Source of the DNA: Flavobacterium psychraerolatum | Lineage (GTDB): Bacteria; Bacteroidota; Bacteroidia; Flavobacteriales; Flavobacteriaceae | Assembly (NCBI RefSeq): GCF_025960985.1 | Contig: NZ_JAOQMX010000002.1 | Location: forward strand, 1-64,000 | Length of the DNA stretch: 64,000 bases | Direction of reading: 5' to 3' | Shown here: positions 36,538 through 46,069 of the stretch, one piece after another | Layout of the letters: every line of letters starts with the position of its first letter | Numbering within the stretch: position 1 is the stretch's first letter | Program-made: the position numbers and the translations under genes | Notes under the pieces: generated by a model | The model's input: the letters and a program-made list of their open reading frames with translations, nothing else | Database searches by the model: none | Told to the model about the DNA's origin: nothing

Positions 36538-37143
36538 TTACTTCTTTCCTTGGTACAAAACAGGATTCAATTCATCATCATTGTACATTTTCATTTGTTT
36601 GTACACTTTCATGAATTTTTCTCCGTTTTCAATATCCGTCAACAAATCTTCAATAGCAGTTGATAAATCAGTTCTTTGTTCCAAAAGAATATTTAATTTT
36701 TCTTGACACTTGTCTCTATGCTCTTGTGAGGCTTCAGCACGAGTAGCCTCTTCGTTCATATGATAGATTTTTAAAGCCAAAATTGACAACCTATCAAATG
36801 CCCAAGCTGGACTTTCAGAGTTAATTTTAGCACCTACTTTAGCTTCTACTTTGCTGTATTTTTGCAAAAAGTAACCATCAATATATTCAACCATATCGGT
36901 ACGCTCTTGGTTGGAAGCATCAATTTTACGCTTCAAGATCAATGCTGCTACTGGGTCGATATTGGGGTCACGTATAATATCTTCATAATGCCATTGCACG
37001 GTATCAATCCAGTTTTTCAAATAAAGCAAATGCTCAAATTGATCTTTTGGAAAAGGATTGTTTATGGGCTGATCAACATTATCAAATTCATGATAATCTT
37101 TTATACTTTGTTCGAAAACGGAATACGCTAGTTTTGAAAACAT
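36538..37143 (-). CDS. DUF4254 family protein
   Basis: A 201-residue all-helical soluble protein matching my memory of DUF4254 (YKNWIDTVQWHYEDIIRDP-like segment, VEYIDGYFLQKY). The function of the family is not known; it is found next to heptosyltransferase-type genes, as here, with a one-base gap. It has its own -7 promoter box, divergent from upp. Confidence 0.85.
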   Translation of the reverse strand: MFSKLAYSVFEQSIKDYHEFDNVDQPINNPFPKDQFEHLLYLKNWIDTVQWHYEDIIRDPNIDPVAALILKRKIDASNQERTDMVEYIDGYFLQKYSKVEAKVGAKINSESPAWAFDRLSILALKIYHMNEEATRAEASQEHRDKCQEKLNILLEQRTDLSTAIEDLLTDIENGEKFMKVYKQMKMYNDDELNPVLYQGKK

Positions 37144-37163
37144 ATCTTTTTATTTAATAGTCA

Positions 37164-37171
37164 CAAAGATA
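37164..37171 (-). promoter_or_regulatory. DUF4254-GT9 operon -7 element
   Basis: TATCTTTG on the minus strand, 20 bases upstream of the DUF4254 ATG. Confidence 0.55.
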
Positions 37172-37195
37172 CTTTTTATACTTTTATAAAAAAAC

Positions 37196-37203
37196 TACAT
37201 TTG
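37196..37203 (+). promoter_or_regulatory. upp -7 promoter element
   Basis: TACATTTG fits TAnnTTTG; start near 37209, about 33 bases before the upp ATG. It is divergent from the DUF4254 promoter 24 bases away. Confidence 0.5.
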
Positions 37204-37241
37204 AACTTTCTAATTCTAATTTTATAAAGTCATTCTTACCT

Positions 37242-37895
37242 ATGCAAATTCACCATTTATCTGAAAAAAATAGCGTCTTAAATCATTTTCTAGGACAAAT
37301 ACGAAATGTAAACATCCATACTGACCGTATGCGTTTTCGCCGTAACATAGAACGTATTGGCGAAATTATGGCCTATGAAATCAGTAAAGATTTAGTCTAT
37401 AAAGCTGTAGAGATCCAAACACCACTTGGAACAAAAAAAACTAGTGAAATCAATCATCCTATCGTTGTGGCTTCTATTTTAAGAGCTAGTCTTCCCTTTC
37501 ATCAAGGAATATTGAATTATTTTGATGAGGCAGAAAATGGTTTTATTTCGGCAGCACGTTACCCTACTGATGAAGGTGATTCTTTTGAAATTAAAGTAGA
37601 ATATGAAGCTATTGCAGACATCACCTCCAAATATGTTTTATTGGTAGATCCAATGTTAGCAACGGGACAATCTATTGTAGCCGTATTCAATAAATTAATT
37701 GAAAAAGGATATCCAAAAGAAATTCATCTTGCCGTTGTGATCGCTGCCCCAGAAGGAATTGCACTTCTCGAACAAGAATTACCCGATAATTGTCACTTAT
37801 GGGTTGCTGCAATTGATGAGCGATTAAACGAACATTTTTATATTGTACCTGGCTTAGGAGATGCAGGAGACCTAGCTTATGGCCCTAAGTTATAG
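37242..37895 (+). CDS. upp: uracil phosphoribosyltransferase
   Basis: Converts uracil and PRPP to UMP for pyrimidine salvage. The PRPP-binding motif is VLLVDPMLATGQSI, and the C-terminal uracil-binding loop is seen in AIDERLNEHFYIVPGLGDAGD. The length of 217 is normal. Its 3' end overlaps the tail of the convergent DUF6427 gene by six bases, leaving no room for a separate terminator. Confidence 0.96.
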   Translation: MQIHHLSEKNSVLNHFLGQIRNVNIHTDRMRFRRNIERIGEIMAYEISKDLVYKAVEIQTPLGTKKTSEINHPIVVASILRASLPFHQGILNYFDEAENGFISAARYPTDEGDSFEIKVEYEAIADITSKYVLLVDPMLATGQSIVAVFNKLIEKGYPKEIHLAVVIAAPEGIALLEQELPDNCHLWVAAIDERLNEHFYIVPGLGDAGDLAYGPKL

Positions 37896-38819
37896 TTGAG
37901 AGAAAAAAGCAAACAGACTACATAGAATCAAAACTCCCAACACCATTTCCTGCTTTAACTTCAACTGTGGAATCTCGATGTGATTGGTCGCCATAATGGC
38001 CAAGGGAGCAACTGTGAAAATTAATAAATTATTACTTTTATTAGGCGAAACAATATAAATAATAACTGCAATAAAAAAAGATGCTATAATCGTTTTATAG
38101 GTTGAATGTGTAATCACTGGTTTTGATGAAAAGGTTAAAAATACAGATATCACAAAAAACATAGCGATTGTAGCATAAATAGATAAAGCCGCATTTTGAT
38201 AATTATTGGTAAAATAGTCTAGTGAAAAACTTGTAGAAATACTTTTATCAATATAAGTTATGACATCAATATCGAGTAAAATAGCGACAACCGAAAACAT
38301 TATCCCAGATGTAAACAAAGCTATAAAAGGTAAAAACCAGTTTCTGTAATCACGAGCAACATGAAATATTATAGAGATAAAAACCAAAGCAAGGTATAAT
38401 ATACACCAAAACTGAAATAAAGAAGCTACAAATATCCATAACGAAGCATCAAATATTTTTTCTTTTGATGCTTTCAAAGAATGTAATGAGATCAAACGTC
38501 GAAGTGCTAATAATACAAAAAGATTAGCAAAAACAAGTCTGAAGTCATCCCATAAACTTGGAAAAAAAAGAAAAAACAACAGATAAAAAAATATGGCATA
38601 ACAACTATCTTTTGAAAGTCCATTTTTCTTAGTAACGAAATTGGTAATAAATACTGAAGCCACTATGGCAAATAATATTACAACCTTTTTTATGATTAAA
38701 ATAGTTGAATTTACCCATAAAACATCTTGAATTTGATAGATAGAAAAGAAAACCAATATCAAAATTACTACCAAGGAAAAATTTAATGGTGTAGATTTCT
38801 TAAAAATGCTTGTTATCAT
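37890..38819 (-). CDS. DUF6427-type polytopic membrane protein
   Basis: A 309-residue membrane protein with about nine hydrophobic helices and few polar loops, in a position (between upp and DUF6341) where flavobacteria carry the family I recall as DUF6427. A motif ITNFVTKKNGLSKDSCYA sits after helix 2, then PSLWDDFRLVFANLFVLLALRRL. The fold is reminiscent of polymerase or flippase-like glycan proteins, but no catalytic residues can be named. Its start region carries the divergent DUF6341 promoter. Confidence 0.8.
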   Translation of the reverse strand: MITSIFKKSTPLNFSLVVILILVFFSIYQIQDVLWVNSTILIIKKVVILFAIVASVFITNFVTKKNGLSKDSCYAIFFYLLFFLFFPSLWDDFRLVFANLFVLLALRRLISLHSLKASKEKIFDASLWIFVASLFQFWCILYLALVFISIIFHVARDYRNWFLPFIALFTSGIMFSVVAILLDIDVITYIDKSISTSFSLDYFTNNYQNAALSIYATIAMFFVISVFLTFSSKPVITHSTYKTIIASFFIAVIIYIVSPNKSNNLLIFTVAPLAIMATNHIEIPQLKLKQEMVLGVLILCSLFAFFSQL

Positions 38820-38839
38820 AAGGATATTTTATACTTTTG
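38810..38839 (+). promoter_or_regulatory. DUF6341 promoter
   Basis: TTG (38810-38812), 19 bases, TACTTTTG (38832-38839). The -33 part overlaps the first codons of the divergent membrane protein. The leader would be about 107 bases long. Confidence 0.6.
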
Positions 38840-38951
38840 TGATTGTAAATATAATACTTGTTTAAAAAGGAAAGGGTTAAGTTGAAAAAGATTCTTTTAA
38901 AAAAAATATTTACAAACGAATTAAAATATAAAACAATATAATTTTATCGAT

Positions 38952-39182
38952 ATGAAAACATTTTTAGAAGGTATTCAATACTTATTCGTAAACATCTTAT
39001 TTGCTCCTTTAGATTTTTTACGTTCACTTGAATTAAGAACTTGGTTTGGTGCTAATACTATTAACTGGATTTTCATGGCAATTTGTGCAGCTGCATTGGT
39101 TTACTGGGTCAAACAATTAAGAATTTTTGATCAAGCAGGAACAGAAACTCAAGATACTACAGCACATTCATTCTTGAAATAA
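38952..39182 (+). CDS. DUF6341-type small membrane protein
   Basis: A 76-residue protein with one or two membrane helices (about 8-22 and 38-56, TINWIFMAICAAALVYWVKQL) and a polar tail rich in Thr. It matches the small flavobacterial family I recall as DUF6341, usually beside purD and upp as here. Function unknown. It has a promoter of its own and is followed by a strong bidirectional terminator. Confidence 0.8.
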   Translation: MKTFLEGIQYLFVNILFAPLDFLRSLELRTWFGANTINWIFMAICAAALVYWVKQLRIFDQAGTETQDTTAHSFLK

Positions 39183-39188
39183 AAACAA

Positions 39189-39225
39189 AATCCTCAATCT
39201 TTACAACAGATTGAGGATTTTTTTT
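39189..39225. terminator. bidirectional terminator between DUF6341 gene and purD
   Basis: AATCCTCAATCT (39189-39200) pairs perfectly with AGATTGAGGATT (39208-39219), with eight T after it on the plus strand and A-rich sequence before it. Confidence 0.9.
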
Positions 39226-39230
39226 ATTCC

Positions 39231-40505
39231 TTAAAGTAGATCGTTTCCAATATCTCTTCTATAATTCTTTTTCTCAAATTGAATTTTATCCACATTTGCA
39301 TACGACTTTTTCAAAGCTTCTTGAAAACTATCTCCGTATGAAGTAATTGCCATTATGCGACCACCATTGGTCAATACAGTATCACCATCAAGTTTTGTAC
39401 CTGCATGAAAAACAATCGAATCAGTTACATTTTCTAGTCCGGTAATTACTTTCCCTTTTTCAAAATCTTCAGGATATCCTCCAGAAACAAGCATTACTGT
39501 TGTTGCACTTCTTTCATCTATTTCAAGCGTAATTTCGTCTAGCTTTTCATTGGCTACAGCCAAAAATAACGCTACTAAATCTGTTTTTAATCTTGGTACT
39601 ACAACTTCTGTCTCTGGATCACCCATTCGAACATTGTATTCAATTACGATTGGCTCATTATTGACATTGATTAAACCTATAAATACAAAACCTTTGTACT
39701 CAATACCATCTTTTTGAAAACCTTCAATGGTAGGTTTTACAATACGTGTTTCTATTTTTTCCATTAACACAGCGTCAACATACGATACTGGAGAAACTGC
39801 TCCCATACCACCTGTATTCAATCCTGTGTCTCCTTCGCCAATGCGTTTGTAATCTTTGGCAGTTGGCAATATTTTATAGTTTTTTCCATCGGTAAGTACA
39901 AAACAACTCAATTCTATACCGTCTAGAAACTCCTCGATAACGACTTTTGAACTTGCAGCACCAAATTTTTGACCCACTAGCATATTTCTCAATTCTTCTT
40001 GCGCTTCGGCTAGGTCATGAATAATCAAAACTCCTTTTCCAGCAGCCAAGCCATCAGCTTTCAATACGAAAGGCGGCTTTAAAGTTCCCAAAAATGTACA
40101 ACCTTGTTCCACAGTCTCAGCTGTAAAACTATCATATGCAGCAGTTGGAATATTGTGTTTTACCAAAAATTCTTTGGCAAATTCTTTACTTCCTTCTAGT
40201 GTAGCACCCAATTTTGATGGACCAATAACCGGGATTTGACTTAATGCTTTATCATTTTTAAAAAAATCAAAAATACCTTTTACTAATGGATCTTCTGGAC
40301 CTACAACAACCATTTCAATTTTTTTGTCCAAAACCAAAGCTTTTACGGCTTCAAAATCAGTTGGACTAATCGCTACATTTGTTGCAATAGAAGCTGTTCC
40401 TGCATTTCCTGGAGCTACAAAAAGTGTATCACAAAGCGGACTTTGAATCATTTTCCAAGCAAAAGCATGCTCTCTTCCTCCAGAACCTAATAGTAAAATA
40501 TTCAT
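39231..40505 (-). CDS. purD: phosphoribosylamine-glycine ligase
   Basis: Joins glycine to phosphoribosylamine using ATP, the second step of de novo purine synthesis. An ATP-grasp enzyme: N-terminal MNILLLGSGGREHAFAWKM, the grasp segment PPFVLKADGLAAGKGVLI, and the metal site EYNVRMGDPETEVVVPRL. Length 424 is normal. It stands alone rather than in a purine operon, with its own -7 promoter box. Confidence 0.97.
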   Translation of the reverse strand: MNILLLGSGGREHAFAWKMIQSPLCDTLFVAPGNAGTASIATNVAISPTDFEAVKALVLDKKIEMVVVGPEDPLVKGIFDFFKNDKALSQIPVIGPSKLGATLEGSKEFAKEFLVKHNIPTAAYDSFTAETVEQGCTFLGTLKPPFVLKADGLAAGKGVLIIHDLAEAQEELRNMLVGQKFGAASSKVVIEEFLDGIELSCFVLTDGKNYKILPTAKDYKRIGEGDTGLNTGGMGAVSPVSYVDAVLMEKIETRIVKPTIEGFQKDGIEYKGFVFIGLINVNNEPIVIEYNVRMGDPETEVVVPRLKTDLVALFLAVANEKLDEITLEIDERSATTVMLVSGGYPEDFEKGKVITGLENVTDSIVFHAGTKLDGDTVLTNGGRIMAITSYGDSFQEALKKSYANVDKIQFEKKNYRRDIGNDLL

Positions 40506-40550
40506 CTGTATTTTTTTTTAGTAAATTATTTCATTCTTAAAATGATCCTG

Positions 40551-40558
40551 CAAAAATA
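40551..40558 (-). promoter_or_regulatory. purD -7 promoter element
   Basis: TATTTTTG on the minus strand; start near 40545, about 40 bases before the ATG. Confidence 0.5.
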
Positions 40559-40718
40559 ATTGGTTTTAAATCTAATACCAATTATAATGATTACTAAATA
40601 CTAAATTAAACAGATAATCTTAAAAATCCTTTTAGGAATGGAGATAGAATGCCAATAACTTTTTAATGTTTATTTAAAAAATTATGCATTAGAATATGCT
40701 TAATTGTCTGTATAATAT

Positions 40719-40726
40719 TAATTTTG
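40719..40726 (+). promoter_or_regulatory. -7 promoter element of the CapK-like gene
   Basis: TAATTTTG. Start near 40732 supports the ATG at 40742 rather than the TTG at 40724. Confidence 0.5.
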
Positions 40727-40741
40727 GATAAAAATTGTTTC

Positions 40742-42061
40742 ATGTTTTCTCTCTTTGACTTATCCTTACAACTCAATCGCTTTCCAATAAAGAAGGCTAA
40801 GGGTGACTTGCAAACAATAGTCACTTTACCCAAAAATGAAAAAATTATTTTTATCGAAAGTCAAAAAAAAGCTATTGTTGACTACCATTTACAAAACAAT
40901 TCATTTTATAAAAATTTACTAGGACAATCGGGATTCACCACCTGGGAGGCACTTCCGATTTTGAATAAAAGCAACCTTCAACAATCTTTACAAACAAGAC
41001 TTTCAAAAGGGTTTACTTCAAAAAATAGTTATGTCAATAAAACTTCTGGATCTAGCGGAACCCCATTTGTTTTTGCCAAGGACAAGTACAGCCATGCCTT
41101 AACTTGGGCATCCAACTACATGCGTTTTGGCTGGCATAATATCAACCTCAACAGTGCATATCAAGCTCGATTTTACGGCATTCCAAAGGATTTTTTTGGC
41201 CGGAGCAAAGAACGTTTCAAGGATTTTTTGAGCAATCGTTATCGGTTTTCTGTTTTTGATCTATCTGACGAGAAATTAGAAGCATTTTTAATCCAATTCA
41301 AACAAAAACGCTTTGACTATATCAATGGCTACACTAGTAGCATTGTTTTGTTTGCTAAATTTTTACAAAGAAAAGAGCTTGTCTTAAAAGATGTTTGTCC
41401 TAGTTTGAAAGTATGTATAGTCACCTCTGAAATGCTTTTTGAAACTGACAAAATTCTACTAGAAAAACATTTTGGAATCCCCATTGTCAATGAATATGGA
41501 GCCTCTGAGTTAGATTTGATTGCATTTGAAAATAAAAATGGAGAATGGCAAATCAATACCGAAACACTATTTGTTGAGATCTTGGATGAACACGATGCTA
41601 TAGTACCATACGGTCAATCTGGTCGCATTGTTGTGACATCACTATTCAATAAAGCACATCCTTTTATACGTTATGATTTGGGAGATATAGGCACGTTGGA
41701 TGAAAAAAGTACTCCTCAAAAGCCTATTTTAAAACAATTAATTGGACGGACAAATGATATCGTACACTTTCCGAGTGGAAAAAAATCCGGTGGATTAGTA
41801 TTTTACTACGTGACCAAAAGCATAATTGAAGATGGCGGAAATATAAAAGAATTTGTAATCAAACAAACCACAATTAACAATTTTACAATTGAATATGTTA
41901 GTGCAAACGAACTTACAAAAACTGAAATTATAACAATTGAAAAAGCAATTGAACTGTATTTGGAACCCCACTTGAAGTTTGATTTTATTCGAAAACAATG
42001 TCTACAAAGAACCCAAAGAGGTAAACTAAAGCAATTTACGTCTGAGCTGGTACTTTCTTGA
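40742..42061 (+). CDS. CapK/phenylacetate-CoA ligase-like adenylate-forming enzyme
   Basis: A 439-residue ANL-superfamily enzyme resembling CapK and PaaK. The phosphate-binding loop is KTSGSSGTPFVFAKD, the A5-like motif NEYGASELDLIAFE, and a later YDLGDIGTLDE matches the adenylation core. These proteins activate carboxylic acids; next to a GT2 and a sugar-phosphate transferase it may acylate or modify a surface polysaccharide. A TTG at 40724 is a possible earlier start, but the -7 box overlaps it. Its last 26 bases overlap the tail of the convergent GT2 gene. Confidence 0.85.
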   Translation: MFSLFDLSLQLNRFPIKKAKGDLQTIVTLPKNEKIIFIESQKKAIVDYHLQNNSFYKNLLGQSGFTTWEALPILNKSNLQQSLQTRLSKGFTSKNSYVNKTSGSSGTPFVFAKDKYSHALTWASNYMRFGWHNINLNSAYQARFYGIPKDFFGRSKERFKDFLSNRYRFSVFDLSDEKLEAFLIQFKQKRFDYINGYTSSIVLFAKFLQRKELVLKDVCPSLKVCIVTSEMLFETDKILLEKHFGIPIVNEYGASELDLIAFENKNGEWQINTETLFVEILDEHDAIVPYGQSGRIVVTSLFNKAHPFIRYDLGDIGTLDEKSTPQKPILKQLIGRTNDIVHFPSGKKSGGLVFYYVTKSIIEDGGNIKEFVIKQTTINNFTIEYVSANELTKTEIITIEKAIELYLEPHLKFDFIRKQCLQRTQRGKLKQFTSELVLS

Positions 42062-42818
42062 TGTAAAAAGGTTTTATCATTAATTGTGTAACTAAAAAAA
42101 TCATCATACAGCTTAATGCCATAATCCAATTGTAACGGTGATATTGCTTATATACAGCAAAATTATGTTTAACCAAATCTATTTTTGATGCAGAAATTGA
42201 ATTTGCTCTTACTCTATAAATGGCTAGACTTTCAGGAACGGCCTTTGCCATTTTTATTTTTTTTAGAAGGGTTAACCAATGCATCCAATCTTGGCGTTTG
42301 CGCTTGGATAAGATTTCAATTTTACCAAAAAAATCTGTGTCATAAATCCCGGTCAAGTTACCCACGTAATTGCAAAAAAACAATTGTCGATAGGATAAAT
42401 TTTGAGGAGGAACTACGCTTAAATTTAGTAAGTCACCTTCTTCATTCATACAATCATAAGCTGAAAAAGTAAATGGAATGGCATTGGTTTGCATAAAATT
42501 GAGCTGCTTTTGAAGCTTATACGGCTTCCATAAATCATCTGCATCCAAGAAGGCTATATACCTGCCCGTAGCATGTATAAGAGCCGTATTTCTAGCAACA
42601 CCTGTTCCTGAATTTTTAGAAAGTTGAAACCACTTGATCCTAGCATCAGATTGGGCTATTTTTGAAATTAGAGCTACCGTTTGATCTGTAGAGGCATCAT
42701 CAACGATAATAATTTCCCAATTTTGAAACGTTTGGTTTTGTACCGATAAAAGAGCATCGGCAATAAATTTTTCAGAGTTGAAAGTAGGAATTAGGATAGA
42801 CACCAATGAATTTTCCAT
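42036..42818 (-). CDS. glycosyltransferase family 2
   Basis: A 260-residue GT-A enzyme that adds sugars during surface-glycan synthesis. The N-terminus SILIPTFNSEKFIADALLSV, the nucleotide motif IIVDDASTDQTV and the DxD-like FLDADDLW are intact. The short C-terminal hydrophobic stretch (IMALSCMMIFLVTQLMI) may bind the membrane. It lies one base downstream of the sugar-phosphate transferase gene, and its 3' end overlaps the CapK-like gene on the other strand by 26 bases. Confidence 0.92.
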   Translation of the reverse strand: MENSLVSILIPTFNSEKFIADALLSVQNQTFQNWEIIIVDDASTDQTVALISKIAQSDARIKWFQLSKNSGTGVARNTALIHATGRYIAFLDADDLWKPYKLQKQLNFMQTNAIPFTFSAYDCMNEEGDLLNLSVVPPQNLSYRQLFFCNYVGNLTGIYDTDFFGKIEILSKRKRQDWMHWLTLLKKIKMAKAVPESLAIYRVRANSISASKIDLVKHNFAVYKQYHRYNWIMALSCMMIFLVTQLMIKPFYIKKVPAQT

Positions 42819-42819
42819 G

Positions 42820-44187
42820 TTAAAAAGCTTTTTCGTCTCCTACAAAAATATCAATTACCGTTTGAAATATGATTTTGACATCCAAATATAAGGACCAATT
42901 TTCAATATAAAAAACATCGTACTTAATGCGGTTTTCCATATCTTTTTCGTTGTTTATTTCACCTCGGAAACCACTTATTTGGGCTAAACCGGTAATCCCA
43001 GGTTTAACACTATGTCTTACAAAGTATTTTTTGATTTTGTTTCGATATGCATTATTGTGTACCCATAATTGCGGTCTGGGTCCTACGATTGACATATCCC
43101 CCAATAATACATTAAAGAATTGTGGCATTTCGTCCAAACTTGTTTTCCGCAAAAATTGACCTATTTTGGTGATTCTAGGGTCATTTTTTATGGTTTCATG
43201 TTCTGTACTTTGGTTCATAACCATAGAACGAAACTTGTAGCAACAAAACTCTTCTTGGTTGATGCCTGGACGTCCTTGTTTGAAGAGAACGGGCCCTTTC
43301 GATTCTAACTTTATTAATAGTCCTATCAATGGAACAGCCCATGACAAGATAAAAACAATGACAAGTAATGAAAAAGCAATATCAAAACAACGTTTTACAA
43401 ATTGGATTTCGGGTTGGTTTAAAACACTCTTTGTAAGGGAAAGTACTGGAAAAAGTTCGTAATATTCCATTTTTAAATTCTTCGAAAAAATATCCTTTGT
43501 GTCTGGTATAAACTTTAGATTCCTATTGTTCTCAGACATAAATTCAACTAGATTTTTCATTTTTTCATTCGAAATATCGCTTAGAGAACAATATACCTCA
43601 TCGACATTGTTTTTGAGTACAAATTCTTTAACATCATCGTAATTACCAATAATTTCCTCATTTACTTTCTTATCTGAAAAGAAACCTAAAAAATGGTATC
43701 CATAATTCACATTGGTGTCAAACAACTTTTTTAACTTAATGGCTTGAGAACTGTATCCAATGATCACAGTTCTTCTATAATTACTTCCTGTAATGAGTCG
43801 GTATTCCCTAAGTAGAAAAAATAACACAAACTTGGCCAGTGCTACAGACAATGTACTGAGTATAAAAAACTCAATAATAATCCATTGATTAAAGGCTTGA
43901 TTGGCTATGAATGGGAAGTAAACTACTGCTAGTAATAAAAATACAACTTGTTGTTTTGTAATTTTAGAAAAAATTTCGATCTGAGTTGTAAAACGATACA
44001 CTTGATAAAATTTGCTAAAGAAAGCCACTATGCACCAACTAAATAGCAAATAAATAACATAATTACTCGTATTGAAAGAGAGTCCATTGAACAATAAAAG
44101 GCTCAATATGACAATAATTAGTAAATCAATAATAATACTAATTGGCCTAATGTATTTTGAATATCTTCCTATACGAGTGTATTTCAT
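42820..44187 (-). CDS. polyprenyl-phosphate sugar-phosphate transferase (WcaJ-like)
   Basis: A 455-residue initiating enzyme for exopolysaccharide: it transfers a sugar-1-phosphate from a nucleotide sugar to undecaprenyl phosphate. Four N-terminal helices (about 15-125) precede a Rossmann-like CoA-binding-type domain (about 140-240, RTVIIGYSSQAIKLKKLF). A fifth hydrophobic segment (about 270-290) leads into the catalytic domain with CYKFRSM, TSLDEMPQFFNVLLGDMSIVGPRP and KPGITGLAQISGFRGE. It is followed by the GT2 gene, so the pair starts and extends a glycan. Confidence 0.94.
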   Translation of the reverse strand: MKYTRIGRYSKYIRPISIIIDLLIIVILSLLLFNGLSFNTSNYVIYLLFSWCIVAFFSKFYQVYRFTTQIEIFSKITKQQVVFLLLAVVYFPFIANQAFNQWIIIEFFILSTLSVALAKFVLFFLLREYRLITGSNYRRTVIIGYSSQAIKLKKLFDTNVNYGYHFLGFFSDKKVNEEIIGNYDDVKEFVLKNNVDEVYCSLSDISNEKMKNLVEFMSENNRNLKFIPDTKDIFSKNLKMEYYELFPVLSLTKSVLNQPEIQFVKRCFDIAFSLLVIVFILSWAVPLIGLLIKLESKGPVLFKQGRPGINQEEFCCYKFRSMVMNQSTEHETIKNDPRITKIGQFLRKTSLDEMPQFFNVLLGDMSIVGPRPQLWVHNNAYRNKIKKYFVRHSVKPGITGLAQISGFRGEINNEKDMENRIKYDVFYIENWSLYLDVKIIFQTVIDIFVGDEKAF

Positions 44188-44287
44188 GCTTTATACTATC
44201 CGATTTTTGGACACAATTACAATATTGCGTTCTAAAATCTTTGGTTTTTTTTCTGGTTACAGTTACAAATAAAAGCTAAAAATTATT

Positions 44288-45964
44288 TTACTGCTCCAAG
44301 ATTTGTTCTAAAATTTTGATAGTGATTAAATAAGTTGGTTTTACCCCTGTTGTTCCCAATCCTCCAGATGCCAAGGTACTTCCTGTTTCCAATGGGTTGT
44401 CTGAGGCATAATATGCATAACGGACTTTGACATCCTTTGGGATACTTTTTCTAATTTTGGACGCAGATTGAATAGCCTTTTGATAATAAGAACCTTCCAT
44501 TTCTAGTCCGATTACACCCCATGTTGAGTCGTGAAAGAACTTTAATAAATCTCTATTTTGTAGTGATGTTCCAAGAACGGTTACCATTGGTCCCGAGAAA
44601 ACCTCAATACCATTGCCTTCAAACATTTCAGCAGATAATTCATTTTCAAAAAAGTAATTGTCTGCAGTACCTTCATTGATGTGTGCATTTGGAATCATAA
44701 TATCTCCTTTTCCACCTTCTAGAATGCCGGCTTTCCCCATGATTGACACAGATTCTACATTCAAGAAAGTTTCTTTTTTGTATGGTTTCAGCAATTCATC
44801 AATAGTTTCATAGGCTTGTTCTCCAAACGCATAATCCATTACAATAAGTACTGGTTTTTTCTCCGCTGCTGCTCCTGTTGGAAAAGAAGTATTCTCCCAA
44901 TTGATTTTGGCTGTATCAAAAATTTGTACATCAATATTGGTTCCTGAGGTATCTGGTAACGAAATCATTCCATTTTTGAGTGCAATTTCTTCTACCTTGC
45001 TTCTTAATTCTTTTCCTTCAGATTTACTAAGTTCTTCGTATATTCCAAAATCACTCATACCTTTGAATTTAGATTTCAATGCAGGACAAGCAAAAATGGA
45101 ATTCATCACCGAGTGCATATTTGCACTGATGACGTGAATAGGTCGATCCAAAAGGTTATTGGTTTTCAATACCTCCTTAATGTGTGTAGCCCAAATGTCA
45201 CCGTGAATGTGGTGTCCCAAGCGTTCTCTTAAAATAGGGCTAAATGTGATTGTTCTTTTGGTATTTTCGGTTATCTCTTCTATAGCCAATTTACCTAACC
45301 AATAAATGATTTGTAAAAAGCGATCTGGAGCAGCTTCTGTTCCAAAATCGTCATATATATCTGAGATATCTTCAAAGGTTCTCCCTAGAATATTTGCAGC
45401 ATGAGAAATTGCTTTTTCTCTATCAATCAAGGTTAGTTTTTTCTTTTGAGAAACTGCTTGTTCAAGTTTTTGCCAATCTCTAGAAATTTCGCCAGTCTCA
45501 TCCAATAACACATGGTATCTAATTTTGTGTGATTCGATAAAAATAAAGGTAAGGTGTGTTAAGATATCATAAATATCAGATCTCCCACGAGTGATTTCAA
45601 TATGCATCAAATCATCATCAATACGGTAACAATTACGTCTACGTTTTGGTGGAATTATTGCTTTGAAGTGTGATTTATCATAGCCTTCATGTGAAGTCAA
45701 ATTAATAAAACGACATTCTTCTATTCCAATTGGGAGGCGTTCGATAACATATAATAGTCCTTTTAGTTCTACTTTTTCGTCAGCTATATGGCCATATATT
45801 TCTGGTCGTAACATTAACAATGCTTCTCTCAAACTATCACCAGAAACTCCCATAGGTTTATAAAAACCTCGGTTGAATAAATGGCGCATGGTAATATATA
45901 ATTTCTCAATAGCGGCAGATGATTCTTGTGCTCTTGTGATGGTTAAATTTTTTGTTTCTTTCAT
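44288..45964 (-). CDS. DUF6909-type protein with nucleoside-phosphorylase-like C-terminus
   Basis: A 558-residue soluble protein that I recall, with moderate certainty, as DUF6909, restricted to Bacteroidota. The N-terminal 300 residues are helical with many basic residues and have no known motif. The C-terminal part (about 380-558) has KPVLIVMDYAFGEQA, MGKAGILEGGKGDIMIPNAH and, notably, VIGLEMEGSYYQKAI, like the (x)xMEG motif that contacts ribose in nucleoside phosphorylases and MTA/SAH nucleosidases; it is followed by YYASDNPLETG, placed like their catalytic Asp segment. No partner gene is tightly linked. Confidence 0.75.
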   Translation of the reverse strand: MKETKNLTITRAQESSAAIEKLYITMRHLFNRGFYKPMGVSGDSLREALLMLRPEIYGHIADEKVELKGLLYVIERLPIGIEECRFINLTSHEGYDKSHFKAIIPPKRRRNCYRIDDDLMHIEITRGRSDIYDILTHLTFIFIESHKIRYHVLLDETGEISRDWQKLEQAVSQKKKLTLIDREKAISHAANILGRTFEDISDIYDDFGTEAAPDRFLQIIYWLGKLAIEEITENTKRTITFSPILRERLGHHIHGDIWATHIKEVLKTNNLLDRPIHVISANMHSVMNSIFACPALKSKFKGMSDFGIYEELSKSEGKELRSKVEEIALKNGMISLPDTSGTNIDVQIFDTAKINWENTSFPTGAAAEKKPVLIVMDYAFGEQAYETIDELLKPYKKETFLNVESVSIMGKAGILEGGKGDIMIPNAHINEGTADNYFFENELSAEMFEGNGIEVFSGPMVTVLGTSLQNRDLLKFFHDSTWGVIGLEMEGSYYQKAIQSASKIRKSIPKDVKVRYAYYASDNPLETGSTLASGGLGTTGVKPTYLITIKILEQILEQ

Positions 45965-46069
45965 ATTTATCTATTTTTAAAAACTGCTTTTTTATTAAAA
46001 AATTCCATTTGTATAAACGTATGGAATCAATTTAGTACTTATCAGTTATCATTTAGACCTCTTTTTGGT

